Shown here piece by piece: positions 1 to 9,354 of a stretch of 64,000 bases of DNA (positions are counted from its first letter, which is position 1; every line of letters starts with the position of its first letter). Made by a program: the position numbers and the translations under genes. This DNA comes from Nitrincola schmidtii (GTDB lineage: Bacteria > Pseudomonadota > Gammaproteobacteria > Pseudomonadales > Balneatricaceae), in contig NZ_WBOL01000012.1 in the NCBI RefSeq assembly GCF_008973715.1, positions 51,174 to 115,173 on the forward strand. Direction: 5' to 3'. The notes under the pieces are model-generated. The model was not told where the DNA came from. It did no database searches and saw only the letters and a program-made list of their open reading frames with translations.

Positions 1-1216
1 CAGCCTTCTTTTTCATCAACACATTACCTTGGTGAACTGACATTAGTACGTCACTCTGATTTCTCAACACCGTGTAATCATCTTCGCCATCCAGCAAGAT
101 GAAGTGAGCTGGTTTGCCAACCTCAATCGCATAGTCGTCACGTAGGTTCATTGTTTTTGCGCTGTTGCGGGTAATGAGATCTAGAGCCGTATCGAAATCG
201 TTACGTCCCATCATATGACAAATATGAAGACCAAAATCGAGTGTCCGCAGCAGTTTGCCATTACCTAAGGAATACCAAGGGTCATTAATGGAGTCTTGTC
301 CAAAGCAGACATTCATACCCGCTTCATTTAACTCTTTAACACGGGTTAACCCACGGCGTTTGGGGTAGCTATCAAAACGTCCTTGCAGGTGGATGCTTTC
401 AGTAGGGCAGGAGATAAAGTTAATTTCAGATTTTTTCAGCAGTTTAAACAGTCTTGAGCAGTAAGCGTTGTCGTAGGAACCCATGGCGGTGGTATGGCTG
501 GCCGTAACGCGTGAACCCAGTCCGGAATTGAGTGCTTCATAGGCAAGCACTTCTAGGAACCTCGAATTAGGATCATCTGTTTCGTCGCAATGCACGTCCA
601 CTAAACGGTTATATTTTTGTGCCAGTTCAATGACTAACTTCATGGATTGTTCACCCAGTTCACGGGTGAATTCAAAATGAGGAATGCCTCCGACCACATC
701 TGCACCGTACTCAAGCGCTTCCTCCATTAAGGCCACTCCGTTAGGGAAAGATAACAGCCCTTCCTGAGGAAACGCGACCACTTGTAATGTTATCTTTCCT
801 TTGACCTCATCTCGAATATCACAGAGGGTTTTCAGCCCAACCAAGCTAGGGTCTGATACGTCGGCATGGGTTCTGACAAACTGTATGCCGTTTTCGACCA
901 GCAGATCGAGTGTTTTCAATGCCCGCTGTCTGATGTCTTCTGCGCTGAGCATCGGTTTCCGCTCACTCCAGCGCTGAATGCCTTCAAATAATGTGCCGCT
1001 CATATTCCAGTTGGGTTCCCCCGCTGTCAGGGCAGCATCCAGATGAATGTGTGGCTCTACAAAGGGTAAGGAAAGAAGTTTACCTTGTGCATCAACTGTG
1101 GCTGAGGCGTCATGAATGTATGAGCTTTGTTGTTCAATGTGAGACCAAACACCTTGGTTGATACTCAGTGTAAATAATTCTGAGCGATGACGTAGTCTGG
1201 CATTGATAATTTTCAT
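1..1216 (-). CDS. codA: Cytosine deaminase, 3'-truncated by window edge
   Basis: Amidohydrolase-superfamily deaminase converting cytosine to uracil and ammonia in the cytoplasm. About 405 codons are present and the frame is still open at base 1; E. coli CodA is about 427 residues, so only a short C-terminal piece is missing. The translation tracks E. coli CodA along its length: metal-site HIHLD near residue 60, FPQEG, HFEFTRE, VDVHCDE with the catalytic Glu, and the SHTTAM stretch. The distal metal motif reads GQDSINDPWY where E. coli has GHDDVFDPWY, so the residue after the metal-binding Asp is Ser rather than Asp, which may alter substrate preference. The ATG at 1216 is 31 bases after the pucR stop. 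Last gene of codB-pucR-codA. Family assignment is firm; the exact pyrimidine or isoguanine preference is not. Confidence 0.93.
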   Translation of the reverse strand, partial: MKIINARLRHRSELFTLSINQGVWSHIEQQSSYIHDASATVDAQGKLLSLPFVEPHIHLDAALTAGEPNWNMSGTLFEGIQRWSERKPMLSAEDIRQRALKTLDLLVENGIQFVRTHADVSDPSLVGLKTLCDIRDEVKGKITLQVVAFPQEGLLSFPNGVALMEEALEYGADVVGGIPHFEFTRELGEQSMKLVIELAQKYNRLVDVHCDETDDPNSRFLEVLAYEALNSGLGSRVTASHTTAMGSYDNAYCSRLFKLLKKSEINFISCPTESIHLQGRFDSYPKRRGLTRVKELNEAGMNVCFGQDSINDPWYSLGNGKLLRTLDFGLHICHMMGRNDFDTALDLITRNSAKTMNLRDDYAIEVGKPAHFILLDGEDDYTVLRNQSDVLMSVHQGNVLMKKKA

Positions 1217-1247
1217 GCGTAAATCCTTAAAAATGGTTCTTTCGATG

Positions 1248-2456
1248 TTAATGAATATCGTGTCGTTGAAGTACTATCTGCTCAATAAACAGTGCGTTTT
1301 GTATGTTGAGTCGTGTAAAGGCATCATTTAGATGATGGCCAATCAGAGGTTCAATTCGGCTTAATCGGTGCCTAAGGGTGTTTCGATGAATACCCAGCGC
1401 ATCAGCGGCCTGTTGATGATTACCCAGCAGGTTCAGGTATTTTGCTAAGGTTTCTTTCAGTACTTTTGCGTCCTTATCGGATGAAAAGCAGAGTTCTCCT
1501 AGATAAATCTGACAAAACTCGGTCAGTAGTCGTCGATTGGGAATCGCATCAAAGAGTTTAGCGATGCCGAGTTGCTCATAAAAGAATAAGCGTTGATGTT
1601 GAGCATTTACTGCAAACTGAACCGTCTGTCGTGCCTGTTCAACTGCTTGGCTCAGCGAGCCTAGCTCCATATGCAGATCGCTGACGCCGAGGTAAAACGG
1701 GTTTGAGCCGTTGGCAACGGGTAGTTGATCGAGAATCGTCTGAAACTCATCTACTAAAGATGATGAGTCGGCTTTATCTCTTGGAAAAACCGCGATGATG
1801 TCCTGTTCAAGCCGCAATAGAGGCCATTTAACGCCGCGTCGTTTCAGTAGCAGAGAAAGCGCATCTTCGATGATGTCTATCGATAAATTCTCATGCGGAG
1901 GTAAGCTCTCTATCTTTTCCGTTGTTTGACGCAGTGCCAACACGTAAAAAGACGATTGATGATCCAGCCCGAGTTCTATCGCTTTGATTTTAATCAACTC
2001 AGGTGTATCCGCGTAGCCATTGATCAGCCGAGTTAAAAATAATTTGGTCGACTGACCCATGAGGTTTTCTTGAACAATTGCATTGCTGATGATTTCAGTA
2101 ACTTCAACCAGTCGTAAACTATAGGGCTGTTCCAATAATGGGAATCCCAGTGTGTTGGCGAGTTCTATAACACTTGCGGGAATCGTTTGAATGAACTCTG
2201 ATCCGGTTAAAATAACCATGCCTGCCACACCATGTTCAACCGATTCATGGATAATTTGTAAAAGATTGCTTTCATTACGGCGGCGATTAATGCCCGTAAT
2301 AAAAACCAGTTCACCGCCTGATACCCAGGGTGCAATGCTGTCATTTTCTGCACAGTAGGGCCAGCGAACCACTCGATTACTGCCTGTCAATCCTGCGCGA
2401 AATCGTATCGATTCGAGACCCGGTAAATGAACGATTTCTGCGCAGGTGATCGCCAT
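1248..2456 (-). CDS. PucR-family transcriptional regulator of the cytosine operon
   Basis: 402-residue regulator with the PucR architecture: an N-terminal PucR sensory domain (residues about 8-125), a middle GGDEF-like fold region, and a C-terminal helix-turn-helix of the HTH_30 type near residues 340-395 containing NHQQAADALGIHRNTLRHRL. Such proteins usually sense purine or pyrimidine availability and act on adjacent catabolic genes. It lies between codB and codA on the same strand with a 2-base gap to codB, so it is very likely co-transcribed and regulates this operon, possibly through the palindrome upstream of codB. Ligand and direction of control cannot be read from the sequence. Confidence 0.88.
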   Translation of the reverse strand: MAITCAEIVHLPGLESIRFRAGLTGSNRVVRWPYCAENDSIAPWVSGGELVFITGINRRRNESNLLQIIHESVEHGVAGMVILTGSEFIQTIPASVIELANTLGFPLLEQPYSLRLVEVTEIISNAIVQENLMGQSTKLFLTRLINGYADTPELIKIKAIELGLDHQSSFYVLALRQTTEKIESLPPHENLSIDIIEDALSLLLKRRGVKWPLLRLEQDIIAVFPRDKADSSSLVDEFQTILDQLPVANGSNPFYLGVSDLHMELGSLSQAVEQARQTVQFAVNAQHQRLFFYEQLGIAKLFDAIPNRRLLTEFCQIYLGELCFSSDKDAKVLKETLAKYLNLLGNHQQAADALGIHRNTLRHRLSRIEPLIGHHLNDAFTRLNIQNALFIEQIVLQRHDIH

Positions 2457-2458
2457 AA

Positions 2459-3715
2459 TTAGCTTTGTGCCTCGGATAAATTAGCCTGTTTAGCAAGCAC
2501 CATAGAGATGATGGCATAACACAGCATGGCTGAGAAAACGCCCACAACTGGCGGGATAAAGGGTGATGTGAGCGCGATTCCTGAACCAACTGCATAGGAA
2601 ATAAAACCGACCCAATTAAAGTTGGGCAACTCGACCTCTTTTAGCAGTGGGTAATTGCCGCGATGCTTAATCCAGAAATCAGCCATGATCACGCCGCCAA
2701 TCGGTGGGATGAAGGTACCTAGCAAAATCAAAAACGGAATGAGCAGGTTATACATCCCACCGACCGCCAGAATGATGCCAACAATTGCACCGCATACGGT
2801 GATTAGTCGTCTTTTATCGGTACGCATTAAGTTGCAACCCGCGACGGCAAAGTTGTAAATGGTATTGTCTTGCGTTGTCCAGATATTCAAAAACAACATC
2901 AGAACGGCTAATACCACAAAACCTTGAGCGATCATCACATCGACAATATCAGCCTGTTGATAAATGAGTGTGCCCAATGCTCCAGTTAACACCATCAATC
3001 CGTTACCCACAAAGAAGGCCGCCAAGGTGGCAATGACGGCGACTTTAGGGCTGCTGGCAAATCGACTCCAATTGGTGGCTTGAGTGCCTCCTGAAACGAA
3101 AGTGCCAATGATCACCGTGACAGCTGCTGCAAAACCCATGCTTTCCGTTGGAGATGTGCTTAAAAGACCTTCGAATCCACCGACATCCAATAAGCCGTTG
3201 TATAAGCTGATGAGAATAAAAATCATCATGGCCGGCACTGCTACGCGTGAAAGCATGTCCATGCCTTTGTAACCCACCATTGCCGTTAAGCAAAAAGCAA
3301 ATCCAAAAAAGATCATTAATGGAATCTCATAGAGTTCAGAGATCCCTGTGGTTTTGACCAACACTATCGCAATGGTGGCTGTTCCCCATGCATACCAGCC
3401 AATTTGAGTGAAACCAAGGATGATGTCAGAGAGTTTGCTGCCCAACTCGCCAAAACAAAAGCGGCTCATCAGCGCGGTATTCAGTCCGCTTTTACAGGCA
3501 ATATAGCCCAATGCTGCGGCATAAACACCCAGTAACAGATTGCCGACAAGGATAGCCATGAGTAACTCTTGAAAGGAGAAAGCTTTACCTATCGCCCCTC
3601 CTGCCCACATGGTTGAGGTGAAAAAGGTAAAGCCCATCAGTAACAGTGAAATAGAAAGAAGCCCCTTACGTTTATCCTTGGGCACTTCTGACAATGGATA
3701 ATCAGTGGTTTGCAT
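2459..3715 (-). CDS. codB: Cytosine permease, NCS1 family
   Basis: 418-residue inner-membrane NCS1 transporter, the same length as E. coli CodB (about 419) and similar throughout: GFTFFTSTMWAGG near the N-terminus, GNLLLGVYAAALGY, the conserved NIWTTQDN segment, and PPIGGVIMADFW. About twelve hydrophobic segments are evident. It imports cytosine for the deaminase encoded two genes downstream. The ATG at 3715 has an AGGAG ribosome site eight bases upstream. It is the first gene of codB-pucR-codA, so its 363-base upstream gap should hold the operon promoter. Confidence 0.93.
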   Translation of the reverse strand: MQTTDYPLSEVPKDKRKGLLSISLLLMGFTFFTSTMWAGGAIGKAFSFQELLMAILVGNLLLGVYAAALGYIACKSGLNTALMSRFCFGELGSKLSDIILGFTQIGWYAWGTATIAIVLVKTTGISELYEIPLMIFFGFAFCLTAMVGYKGMDMLSRVAVPAMMIFILISLYNGLLDVGGFEGLLSTSPTESMGFAAAVTVIIGTFVSGGTQATNWSRFASSPKVAVIATLAAFFVGNGLMVLTGALGTLIYQQADIVDVMIAQGFVVLAVLMLFLNIWTTQDNTIYNFAVAGCNLMRTDKRRLITVCGAIVGIILAVGGMYNLLIPFLILLGTFIPPIGGVIMADFWIKHRGNYPLLKEVELPNFNWVGFISYAVGSGIALTSPFIPPVVGVFSAMLCYAIISMVLAKQANLSEAQS

Positions 3716-4078
3716 TGTGAATGCTCCTACATTAATTAATCAAATAGACCACTGAGGTTGAGCAATCCCTGTGCCCTTGCGATAGTGTTTGGGGATACTT
3801 AGATCGAGCATGGTCAATCTGACTCATACTTTGTTGCAAAAACTGTGCAACTTGCACAATCTGATAGAAAGAGTAGTAGGGTGGGTGCCTAAGCCTTGCG
3901 TCTGTCTAACCGTGTTAGCGTCCTATCCAGGAAAAGTGCTCTTGAATTGTGCGGCATTGATACAAACTGGTGCGTTATTAATAGAGTGTAAGATTATTTT
4001 TTAATAGACTCTAAAACCTTCAAAGCTCAGTAAACTCACTGGTAAGTTACGAGGTACAAATCGTAATGACGATGGCTG
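3716..4078. other. Intergenic region between codB and an acyltransferase gene
   Basis: This 363-base gap has no convincing gene. A 71-codon frame at 3789-4004 lacks family features and a plausible ribosome site. It contains the codB leader and ribosome site and a 15-base palindrome at 3844-3858. I see no riboswitch or clear terminator. Confidence 0.6.
3844..3858. promoter_or_regulatory. Palindrome upstream of codB, candidate operator
   Basis: TGTGCAA-C-TTGCACA is a perfect 7-base inverted repeat around one central base, about 130 bases upstream of the codB start codon. Its symmetry and position suit a dimeric regulator such as the PucR protein in this operon. That link is inference only. Confidence 0.4.
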
Positions 4079-4663
4079 TTATTGGCTGAACTGAGACGAT
4101 TTTTTACCGCTTATTCCCGCGTAGTGTGAACGGATTAGAGCTATATCGGCATCTGCATTGCCTGTTGTGGTAAAGGTGCCCAGGAAACCACCGCGCTTGC
4201 GCTCAAAATCCAGAAACCCCATCAGAATCGGTACATCAGCACCATGGGCGATGTGATAGAAACCGGTTTTCCACTTATCGACCTTACTGCGTGTTCCCTC
4301 CGGAGGAACAATCAGAAACATCTGCTCGCTGGCGTTCATTTCATCGATAGAAGCTTGCACCATATTGTTGGCTTTCGACCGATCAATGGGTAATCCTCCC
4401 ATCCACATCATTAGATGTCGGAAGGGTGGTCTGAAGATGCTGTCTTTGCCCATCCAATAAATCGGTGCTTTCATCACGAACGCAATCATCAAGGTAAAAG
4501 GTAAGTCCCAGTTGCTGGTGTGCGGTGCGGCAATCATAACGCACTTTTTCAGATCAGCAGGAATTTCGCCTTCAACTTTCCAGCCTGCAAGACGCAACGT
4601 GATAACAGAAATGGCACGTAGAAGAGGCCGGATAACGGGTGTGTCGAACATTGTAGGGTGCAT
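4079..4663 (-). CDS. Short lysophospholipid acyltransferase-family (PlsC-like) protein
   Basis: 194-residue protein of the 1-acylglycerol-3-phosphate acyltransferase superfamily. It has the HX4D catalytic motif (HTSNWD, residues about 48-53), a substrate-binding block with GGLPIDRS, and the PPEGTRS motif near residues 122-128. It is shorter than classical PlsC (about 245) and matches the compact acyltransferases often annotated generically. It probably acylates a lysophospholipid or another membrane acceptor; the acceptor is unknown. It is monocistronic, with an AGGAT-type ribosome site upstream of the ATG at 4663. Confidence 0.82.
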   Translation of the reverse strand: MHPTMFDTPVIRPLLRAISVITLRLAGWKVEGEIPADLKKCVMIAAPHTSNWDLPFTLMIAFVMKAPIYWMGKDSIFRPPFRHLMMWMGGLPIDRSKANNMVQASIDEMNASEQMFLIVPPEGTRSKVDKWKTGFYHIAHGADVPILMGFLDFERKRGGFLGTFTTTGNADADIALIRSHYAGISGKKSSQFSQ

Positions 4664-4820
4664 AATAATCCTATTGATAATGGTTCTTTACAGCCTGTGA
4701 GTGTAAATGTAGAAGCTTTCCGAGTGATTCAATAAATCAGTAGCATATCTAAGATGAGCTGATTGTGAAAACGCTTTTAGTTAAAGCCTAGCCTGCATGT
4801 TAGCGCTAGGTTTTAAGCTG

Positions 4821-5837
4821 TTAAAGATGCTTTCGTTGATAACGCGTCAGCAGATAACTCAACAGAGGCGCGGAGAGGATTAATACGAACAGCCGAATCA
4901 GGTGTATATACACCACATAGATAGGATTAATGCCTGCGGCAGTCGCAATCAGTGCCATCTCACCTACACCACCGGGAACGAGTGCCAGAAATGCATGTGA
5001 CAGCGGAATAGCCGTGAGTTTCCATGTTACAAAGGCAAAAATCGCCGCGATTAGCATGCCTAAACTGGTTGCCAACACCGCGTAACGGCTCACCTTTAAA
5101 AGTTGCGTGATGCAGGCTCCTGAAAATCGGCTACCTATACCAGAGCCCAGTACCACAAAGGTAATGATCATGATCCAACTGGGCAGTTCAATATCGACGA
5201 TGGTTAAAGAGAGGGATGCGCTGATGAGCATTGGACCTAGGAATTCAGCCATCGGCAGGCGTAATTGCTTAGCTAACCACCATCCGACAGGCACGAGTGC
5301 TAACCAGCCTAAGTGTGTTAGCTTGCCGAGTTCGGTGCTTGGGTTTTCTAATCCCTGCCCTGGCATAAAATAGAAAATCATTGACGTACTGATGACGACC
5401 AATGCAATCCGAAGAGTCTGTGCTATCGCTATCCAGCGAGCATCTCCGCCGAGTTTTTCACCCTGAATCACGACCGCATTCATGGTTCCTGGTAGCGAGG
5501 AAAAGACCGAGGTGATGATATCCAGTCCAGCCAGTTTTTTAAAAACCAGCGTGTTCACTATCAGTGTCACTGCAACAGAAAGAAGCATGACGAGAACACT
5601 GGGGTACCAAGTCGCCAGTTCTTTTAGTAAGCCTGCCTCGAAACCTGTGCCTAACCAGAAGCCTAATACACCTAAGAAAAATTGATTCGCTTGTCGATTG
5701 ACATGAACAGGAACCCCTTTGATTGCTAGGATCATGACCAGAATAAGGGGTCCCAGCATCCAAGGTAATGGAAGGCCGAGCCACCAAGCGACCCAGCCTC
5801 CTAGTACTCCAATGATCAATGTATAAGCTGTTTTCAA
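4821..5837 (-). CDS. AbrB-family membrane transporter/regulator
   Basis: 338-residue integral membrane protein made of two repeats of the AbrB-duplication type, often annotated AbrB family transporter or 'ammonia monooxygenase-like'. Hydrophobic segments run almost continuously. Recognisable blocks are PLPWMLGPL near residue 25, SSLPGTMNAVV near residue 120 and VPGGVGEMALIA near residue 285, the last two being equivalent positions of the internal duplication. Substrate is unknown for the family. It is divergent from the NADH dehydrogenase gene across a 246-base gap. It is not the DNA-binding AbrB of Bacillus. Confidence 0.85.
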   Translation of the reverse strand: MKTAYTLIIGVLGGWVAWWLGLPLPWMLGPLILVMILAIKGVPVHVNRQANQFFLGVLGFWLGTGFEAGLLKELATWYPSVLVMLLSVAVTLIVNTLVFKKLAGLDIITSVFSSLPGTMNAVVIQGEKLGGDARWIAIAQTLRIALVVISTSMIFYFMPGQGLENPSTELGKLTHLGWLALVPVGWWLAKQLRLPMAEFLGPMLISASLSLTIVDIELPSWIMIITFVVLGSGIGSRFSGACITQLLKVSRYAVLATSLGMLIAAIFAFVTWKLTAIPLSHAFLALVPGGVGEMALIATAAGINPIYVVYIHLIRLFVLILSAPLLSYLLTRYQRKHL

Positions 5838-6083
5838 TGTTAATTAACCGTTTAACGTTTCTTTTAAGGGTTTGAGAAAAAGTGAACGTATCTTGATACT
5901 GAATGAAGTCAAAAGTCTGCGATATTATAGGATATCCAACTACTAGAAAATTCTAGGCACCATAAAGTGCTTTATCCGAGTGAATCAGGATCTTTTTGCG
6001 AATTTCACCTTTAGAATAGACGCATCACGAATTGAGTGTAATATTCGGACTACTCAACCCAACCGAAATGAGAGAACCTTTGC

Positions 6084-7391
6084 ATGACATCATCGACAAT
6101 TTTTAATAAGCACGTCGTCATTGTGGGTGGTGGAGCAGGCGGTTTAGAGCTAGCCACTCGTTTGGGTAGAGCCTACGCTCGCAAAGGTTTGCAGGTCACT
6201 CTAGTTGATGAAGACCCCACACATATCTGGAAACCATTACTGCATGAGGTAGCCTCCGGCTCTCTTGATCCGGGCATCGACGAGTTGAATTATCGAGCAC
6301 AGGCTAGAAGTGCTCGGTTTAAATTTCAAATTGGGCGTTTAGAAAATATTGATCGCACAAAAAAAATACTGTTTTTAGCTCCGGTTACGGGTATTGATGG
6401 AGAAGTTGTTCTGCCGATTCGTACCCTTAGCTATGACTACCTAGTCCTAGCGGTAGGCAGTCAAACCCATGATTTTGGTATTGAAGGGGTCAGAGAGCAT
6501 TGCGCCTTTTTGGATAATCGCTATCAAGCTGAGCGTTTTCATCACCATTTGTTAGAGGCCTGGTTGCGAGCAAGTTCTGAAGCCGAAGGTCATCTGCGTA
6601 TTGCCATTGTTGGAGCGGGTGCGACGGGTGTAGAGCTTTCTGCAGAGATTTTTCATGCGGCTAAAGAGCTAGGTGCCTATGGCTTATCAAAGCTAAATCG
6701 AAGTCAACTAGAGGTCAATTTAATAGAGGCTGGTCCGCGAATTTTGGGTGCATTACCTGAACGTTTATCGAGTGCTGCTCATGTTGAGTTGGAAAAACTA
6801 GGTGTCAAAGTTAAAACCAACACCCAAGTCGCCGCAGTCACTCAAGATCATTTATTGACTCAAAATAACGAAGAGATCAAAGCAGAATTAAAGGTCTGGG
6901 CAGCGGGTATAAAGGCTCCTGACTTTTTGCGAGAGTTAGACGGCTTGGAGGTGAACGCCAGAAATCAGCTTGTGGTGAATCCTGACTTGCGATGCACTCT
7001 CGATCCAACCATTTTCGCCATCGGTGACTGTGCTGCCTGCTTGATGCCAGATGGTAAGAGTCTAGTGCCTCCTCGTGCACAAGCGGCTCATCAAATGGCA
7101 AGTTTTGTTTTCAAACAGTTCAAAAAAGTACTCGAGAATGAGCCTCTGCCAGCCTATGAATACAAGGATTATGGCTCGATGGTCTCACTCAGCAATTACT
7201 CTACCGTCGGAAGCCTGATGGGAAATCTCAGTAAGGGTAGTATGATGATTGAAGGTAAAGTGGCCCGTATCGTCTACGTATCCCTTTACCGGCTTCATCA
7301 AATTGCGATTTATGGTTTTTTCAAAACGGCTCTGATTGCGTTTGTGGCCAGAATTAATCGAGTGATACGACCACGATTGAAGTTACATTGA
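6084..7391 (+). CDS. ndh: Type II NADH:quinone oxidoreductase
   Basis: 435-residue NDH-2, about the length of E. coli Ndh (434). The FAD-binding dinucleotide fold starts at once (VVIVGGGAGGLELATRL, residues 11-27), the NADH fold follows (IAIVGAGATGVELSAEI, about 172-188), and the second FAD contact FAIGDCAAC lies near residue 310. A hydrophobic or amphipathic C-terminal tail probably anchors it to the inner face of the membrane. It passes electrons from NADH to quinone without pumping protons. A DUF2237 gene follows after 19 bases and may be co-transcribed. Confidence 0.93.
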   Translation: MTSSTIFNKHVVIVGGGAGGLELATRLGRAYARKGLQVTLVDEDPTHIWKPLLHEVASGSLDPGIDELNYRAQARSARFKFQIGRLENIDRTKKILFLAPVTGIDGEVVLPIRTLSYDYLVLAVGSQTHDFGIEGVREHCAFLDNRYQAERFHHHLLEAWLRASSEAEGHLRIAIVGAGATGVELSAEIFHAAKELGAYGLSKLNRSQLEVNLIEAGPRILGALPERLSSAAHVELEKLGVKVKTNTQVAAVTQDHLLTQNNEEIKAELKVWAAGIKAPDFLRELDGLEVNARNQLVVNPDLRCTLDPTIFAIGDCAACLMPDGKSLVPPRAQAAHQMASFVFKQFKKVLENEPLPAYEYKDYGSMVSLSNYSTVGSLMGNLSKGSMMIEGKVARIVYVSLYRLHQIAIYGFFKTALIAFVARINRVIRPRLKLH

Positions 7392-7410
7392 GTTTGTTAA
7401 GGAGCCCAGC

Positions 7411-7791
7411 ATGGGTACGGATAATCCAGTGAATAAGTTGAATGTATTAGGCAAACCCTTGCAACCTTGCTGCAGTGTCATCAAAACAGGTTATTTCAGA
7501 GATGGCTATTGCCGAACAGATCAAAGTGATTTTGGTCGTCATGTGATTTGTGCCATTGTCACTGAGGAATTTTTAACCTTTACTCAACGTCGTGGTAATG
7601 ATTTATCGACACCTATGCCTGCCTATGGTTTTCCGGGTTTGAAGCCGGGAGATAAGTGGTGCTTATGTGCATCTAGGTGGAAAGAAGCTCATGAAAAGGG
7701 TTGTGCGCCTCCTATCATATTGGAAGCATGCGAAAAAACGGCTTTAAGTGTCGTTCCTCTGGAGCTTTTACAGCAGTATCAACTATCCTAG
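7411..7791 (+). CDS. DUF2237 family protein
   Basis: 126-residue soluble protein of family DUF2237. Typical blocks are NVLGKPLQPCC near the N-terminus, a GYFRDGYC segment, HVICAIVTEEFL, and GDKWCLCASRWKEA, giving several conserved cysteines that may bind a metal or be redox-active. No biochemical function is established that I can name. It starts 19 bases after ndh, with AAGGAG upstream of the ATG at 7411. Confidence 0.87.
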   Translation: MGTDNPVNKLNVLGKPLQPCCSVIKTGYFRDGYCRTDQSDFGRHVICAIVTEEFLTFTQRRGNDLSTPMPAYGFPGLKPGDKWCLCASRWKEAHEKGCAPPIILEACEKTALSVVPLELLQQYQLS

Positions 7792-7852
7792 TAGCAGTGT
7801 GCTATTTTATAGTTCAGATTAGCCTGTGCATTGAACCTAAGACGAGATCATC

Positions 7853-8176
7853 ATGGCATTTGTTGTCCTTGAAAACTGTATTAAATGTAAATATACCGAT
7901 TGTGTGGATGTGTGCCCTGTAGATTGTTTCTACGAGGGTCCTAACTTTCTGGTTATCCATCCTGATGAGTGTATCGATTGTGCTTTGTGTGTTTCAGAAT
8001 GCCCTGCCGATGCCATCGCTTGTGACGACGAGGTGCCTGAAGATCAGATTGAATTCATCAAGATTAATGCTGAGCTAGCCGAGATATGGCCGAATATTAC
8101 TCAGCGTAAAGACCCCTTAGAGGGGGCAGATGAGCAAAATGGTGTGGCAGGAAAGCGTCAAGAATTGATTCGCTAG
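7853..8176 (+). CDS. fdxA: Seven-iron ferredoxin (FdxA type)
   Basis: 107-residue ferredoxin carrying one [3Fe-4S] and one [4Fe-4S] cluster. The N-terminal half has [17 protein letters not shown] and the second half [16 protein letters not shown]. The C-terminal extension of about 45 residues is typical of Azotobacter FdI/FdxA-type proteins. It is a low-potential cytoplasmic electron carrier; partners cannot be inferred here. The 61-base gap after DUF2237 could hold its own promoter. Confidence 0.93.
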   Translation: MAFVVLENCIKCKYTDCVDVCPVDCFYEGPNFLVIHPDECIDCALCVSECPADAIACDDEVPEDQIEFIKINAELAEIWPNITQRKDPLEGADEQNGVAGKRQELIR

Positions 8177-8190
8177 AGTGATAGTGAGAG

Positions 8191-8223
8191 GGCACTGACA
8201 GTCTGTTTAACGACTGCAGTGCC
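8191..8223. terminator. Hairpin between convergent fdxA and lipA
   Basis: GGCACTGACAGTC and GACTGCAGTGCC form a stem of about 12 pairs with one bulge and an 8-base loop, placed between two convergent genes. There is no good U-tract on either side, so it may be a weak bidirectional terminator or an mRNA-end stabilising hairpin. Confidence 0.45.
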
Positions 8224-8232
8224 AACGCAACA

Positions 8233-9276
8233 TTAACCGATCTGTTTTAGCTCGATCTGATTTGGTTTTTTGCTGACGGGAACCTCGCCAGGTGCAGCTA
8301 GGCCTAGATTGTTTTTCTCAAACACTCGATCGGCACGATAGCTAGACCGAACCATCGGGCCAGACGGTACTTCCATAAAACCTTTTTCCAGTCCTACTTC
8401 ACGATAGATATTGAACTGTTCAGGTGTGACGTAACGCTCAACGGGTAAATGATTTTTGGTTGGGCGCAAGTACTGACCTAGGGTGACAATATCGACGCCG
8501 ATGGCGCGCAGGTCATCAAAGGTTTCATAAATCTCTTCATCCGTTTCACCCAGGCCGACCATAATACTGGTTTTGGTGATCACATCAGGACGATATTGCT
8601 TGGCATATTCGAGTACTCGAAGGGTCTTCTCATAGCCTGCTCGTATGTCACGCACGGGGTGAGTCAATCGTCGCACCGTTTCGATGTTTTGAGCAAAGAC
8701 TTCAAGGCCTGAATCGAGCACTTTTTCGATATTGGCTTCAACACCGTCAAAGTCTGGCGTCAGCGCTTCTACGATGACCTCAGGTGTTCTGGCCTTAATG
8801 GCTGAGATGCAGGCGGCATAATGGGCAGCGCCACCATCGTTAAGATCATCCCGATCAACCGATGTGAGAACGATATAGCGCAATGCCATCAATTCGACAG
8901 ACTTAGCGGTATTTTCAGGTTCATCCCGATCCAGCCAACCTTTAGGGTTACCGGTATCTACCGCGCAAAATTTGCATGCGCGGGTACAGACTGAGCCCAT
9001 CAACATAATGGTCGCCGTGCCAGAGTTCCAGCACTCGCCAATATTAGGGCAATGCGCTTCTTGGCAGACGGTACTTAATTTATGCTCAGTCACGTTACGC
9101 ATAACGTCATTAAAACGCTCGCCACCCGGCATTTTGGCACGCAACCATTCGGGTTTGCGGGTATAAATTTCAGGTGCGGTGTTATGCGATTGCTTAACGC
9201 CATCTTTGATCGCTGCAATGCCTAATTCGTTGCGAAACTTTTGGCCGCTGGATATACGGTTTTCATGTTTACTCAT
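8233..9276 (-). CDS. lipA: Lipoyl synthase
   Basis: Radical SAM enzyme inserting two sulfurs into protein-bound octanoyl groups to make lipoyl cofactor. Both iron-sulfur motifs are present: the auxiliary-cluster set [12 protein letters not shown] and the radical [11 protein letters not shown] (CX3CX2C) about thirty residues later. The C-terminal RSSYRAD supplies the conserved Arg-Ser-Ser. The ATG at 9276 is preferred because GGAG lies about ten bases upstream; an in-frame GTG at 9288 would add four residues. No lipB is adjacent, so this copy is unlinked from it. Confidence 0.94.
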   Translation of the reverse strand: MSKHENRISSGQKFRNELGIAAIKDGVKQSHNTAPEIYTRKPEWLRAKMPGGERFNDVMRNVTEHKLSTVCQEAHCPNIGECWNSGTATIMLMGSVCTRACKFCAVDTGNPKGWLDRDEPENTAKSVELMALRYIVLTSVDRDDLNDGGAAHYAACISAIKARTPEVIVEALTPDFDGVEANIEKVLDSGLEVFAQNIETVRRLTHPVRDIRAGYEKTLRVLEYAKQYRPDVITKTSIMVGLGETDEEIYETFDDLRAIGVDIVTLGQYLRPTKNHLPVERYVTPEQFNIYREVGLEKGFMEVPSGPMVRSSYRADRVFEKNNLGLAAPGEVPVSKKPNQIELKQIG

Positions 9277-9354
9277 TGAGTGTTGCACTCCGCGTTTATA
9301 TCTTATTCACGATCACCTGATGCTAGGTAATGTGTTTATAGGATAATTCTAGCA

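Noticed and set aside
3789..4004. 71-codon frame in the codB upstream gap
   Set aside because: No family resemblance, no ribosome site, and cysteine-rich random-looking composition; better seen as regulatory DNA.
3988..4013. GTAAGA on the + strand, possible further ECF site
   Set aside because: The base run 16 later is TCTA, not CGAC, and no gene of the island follows.
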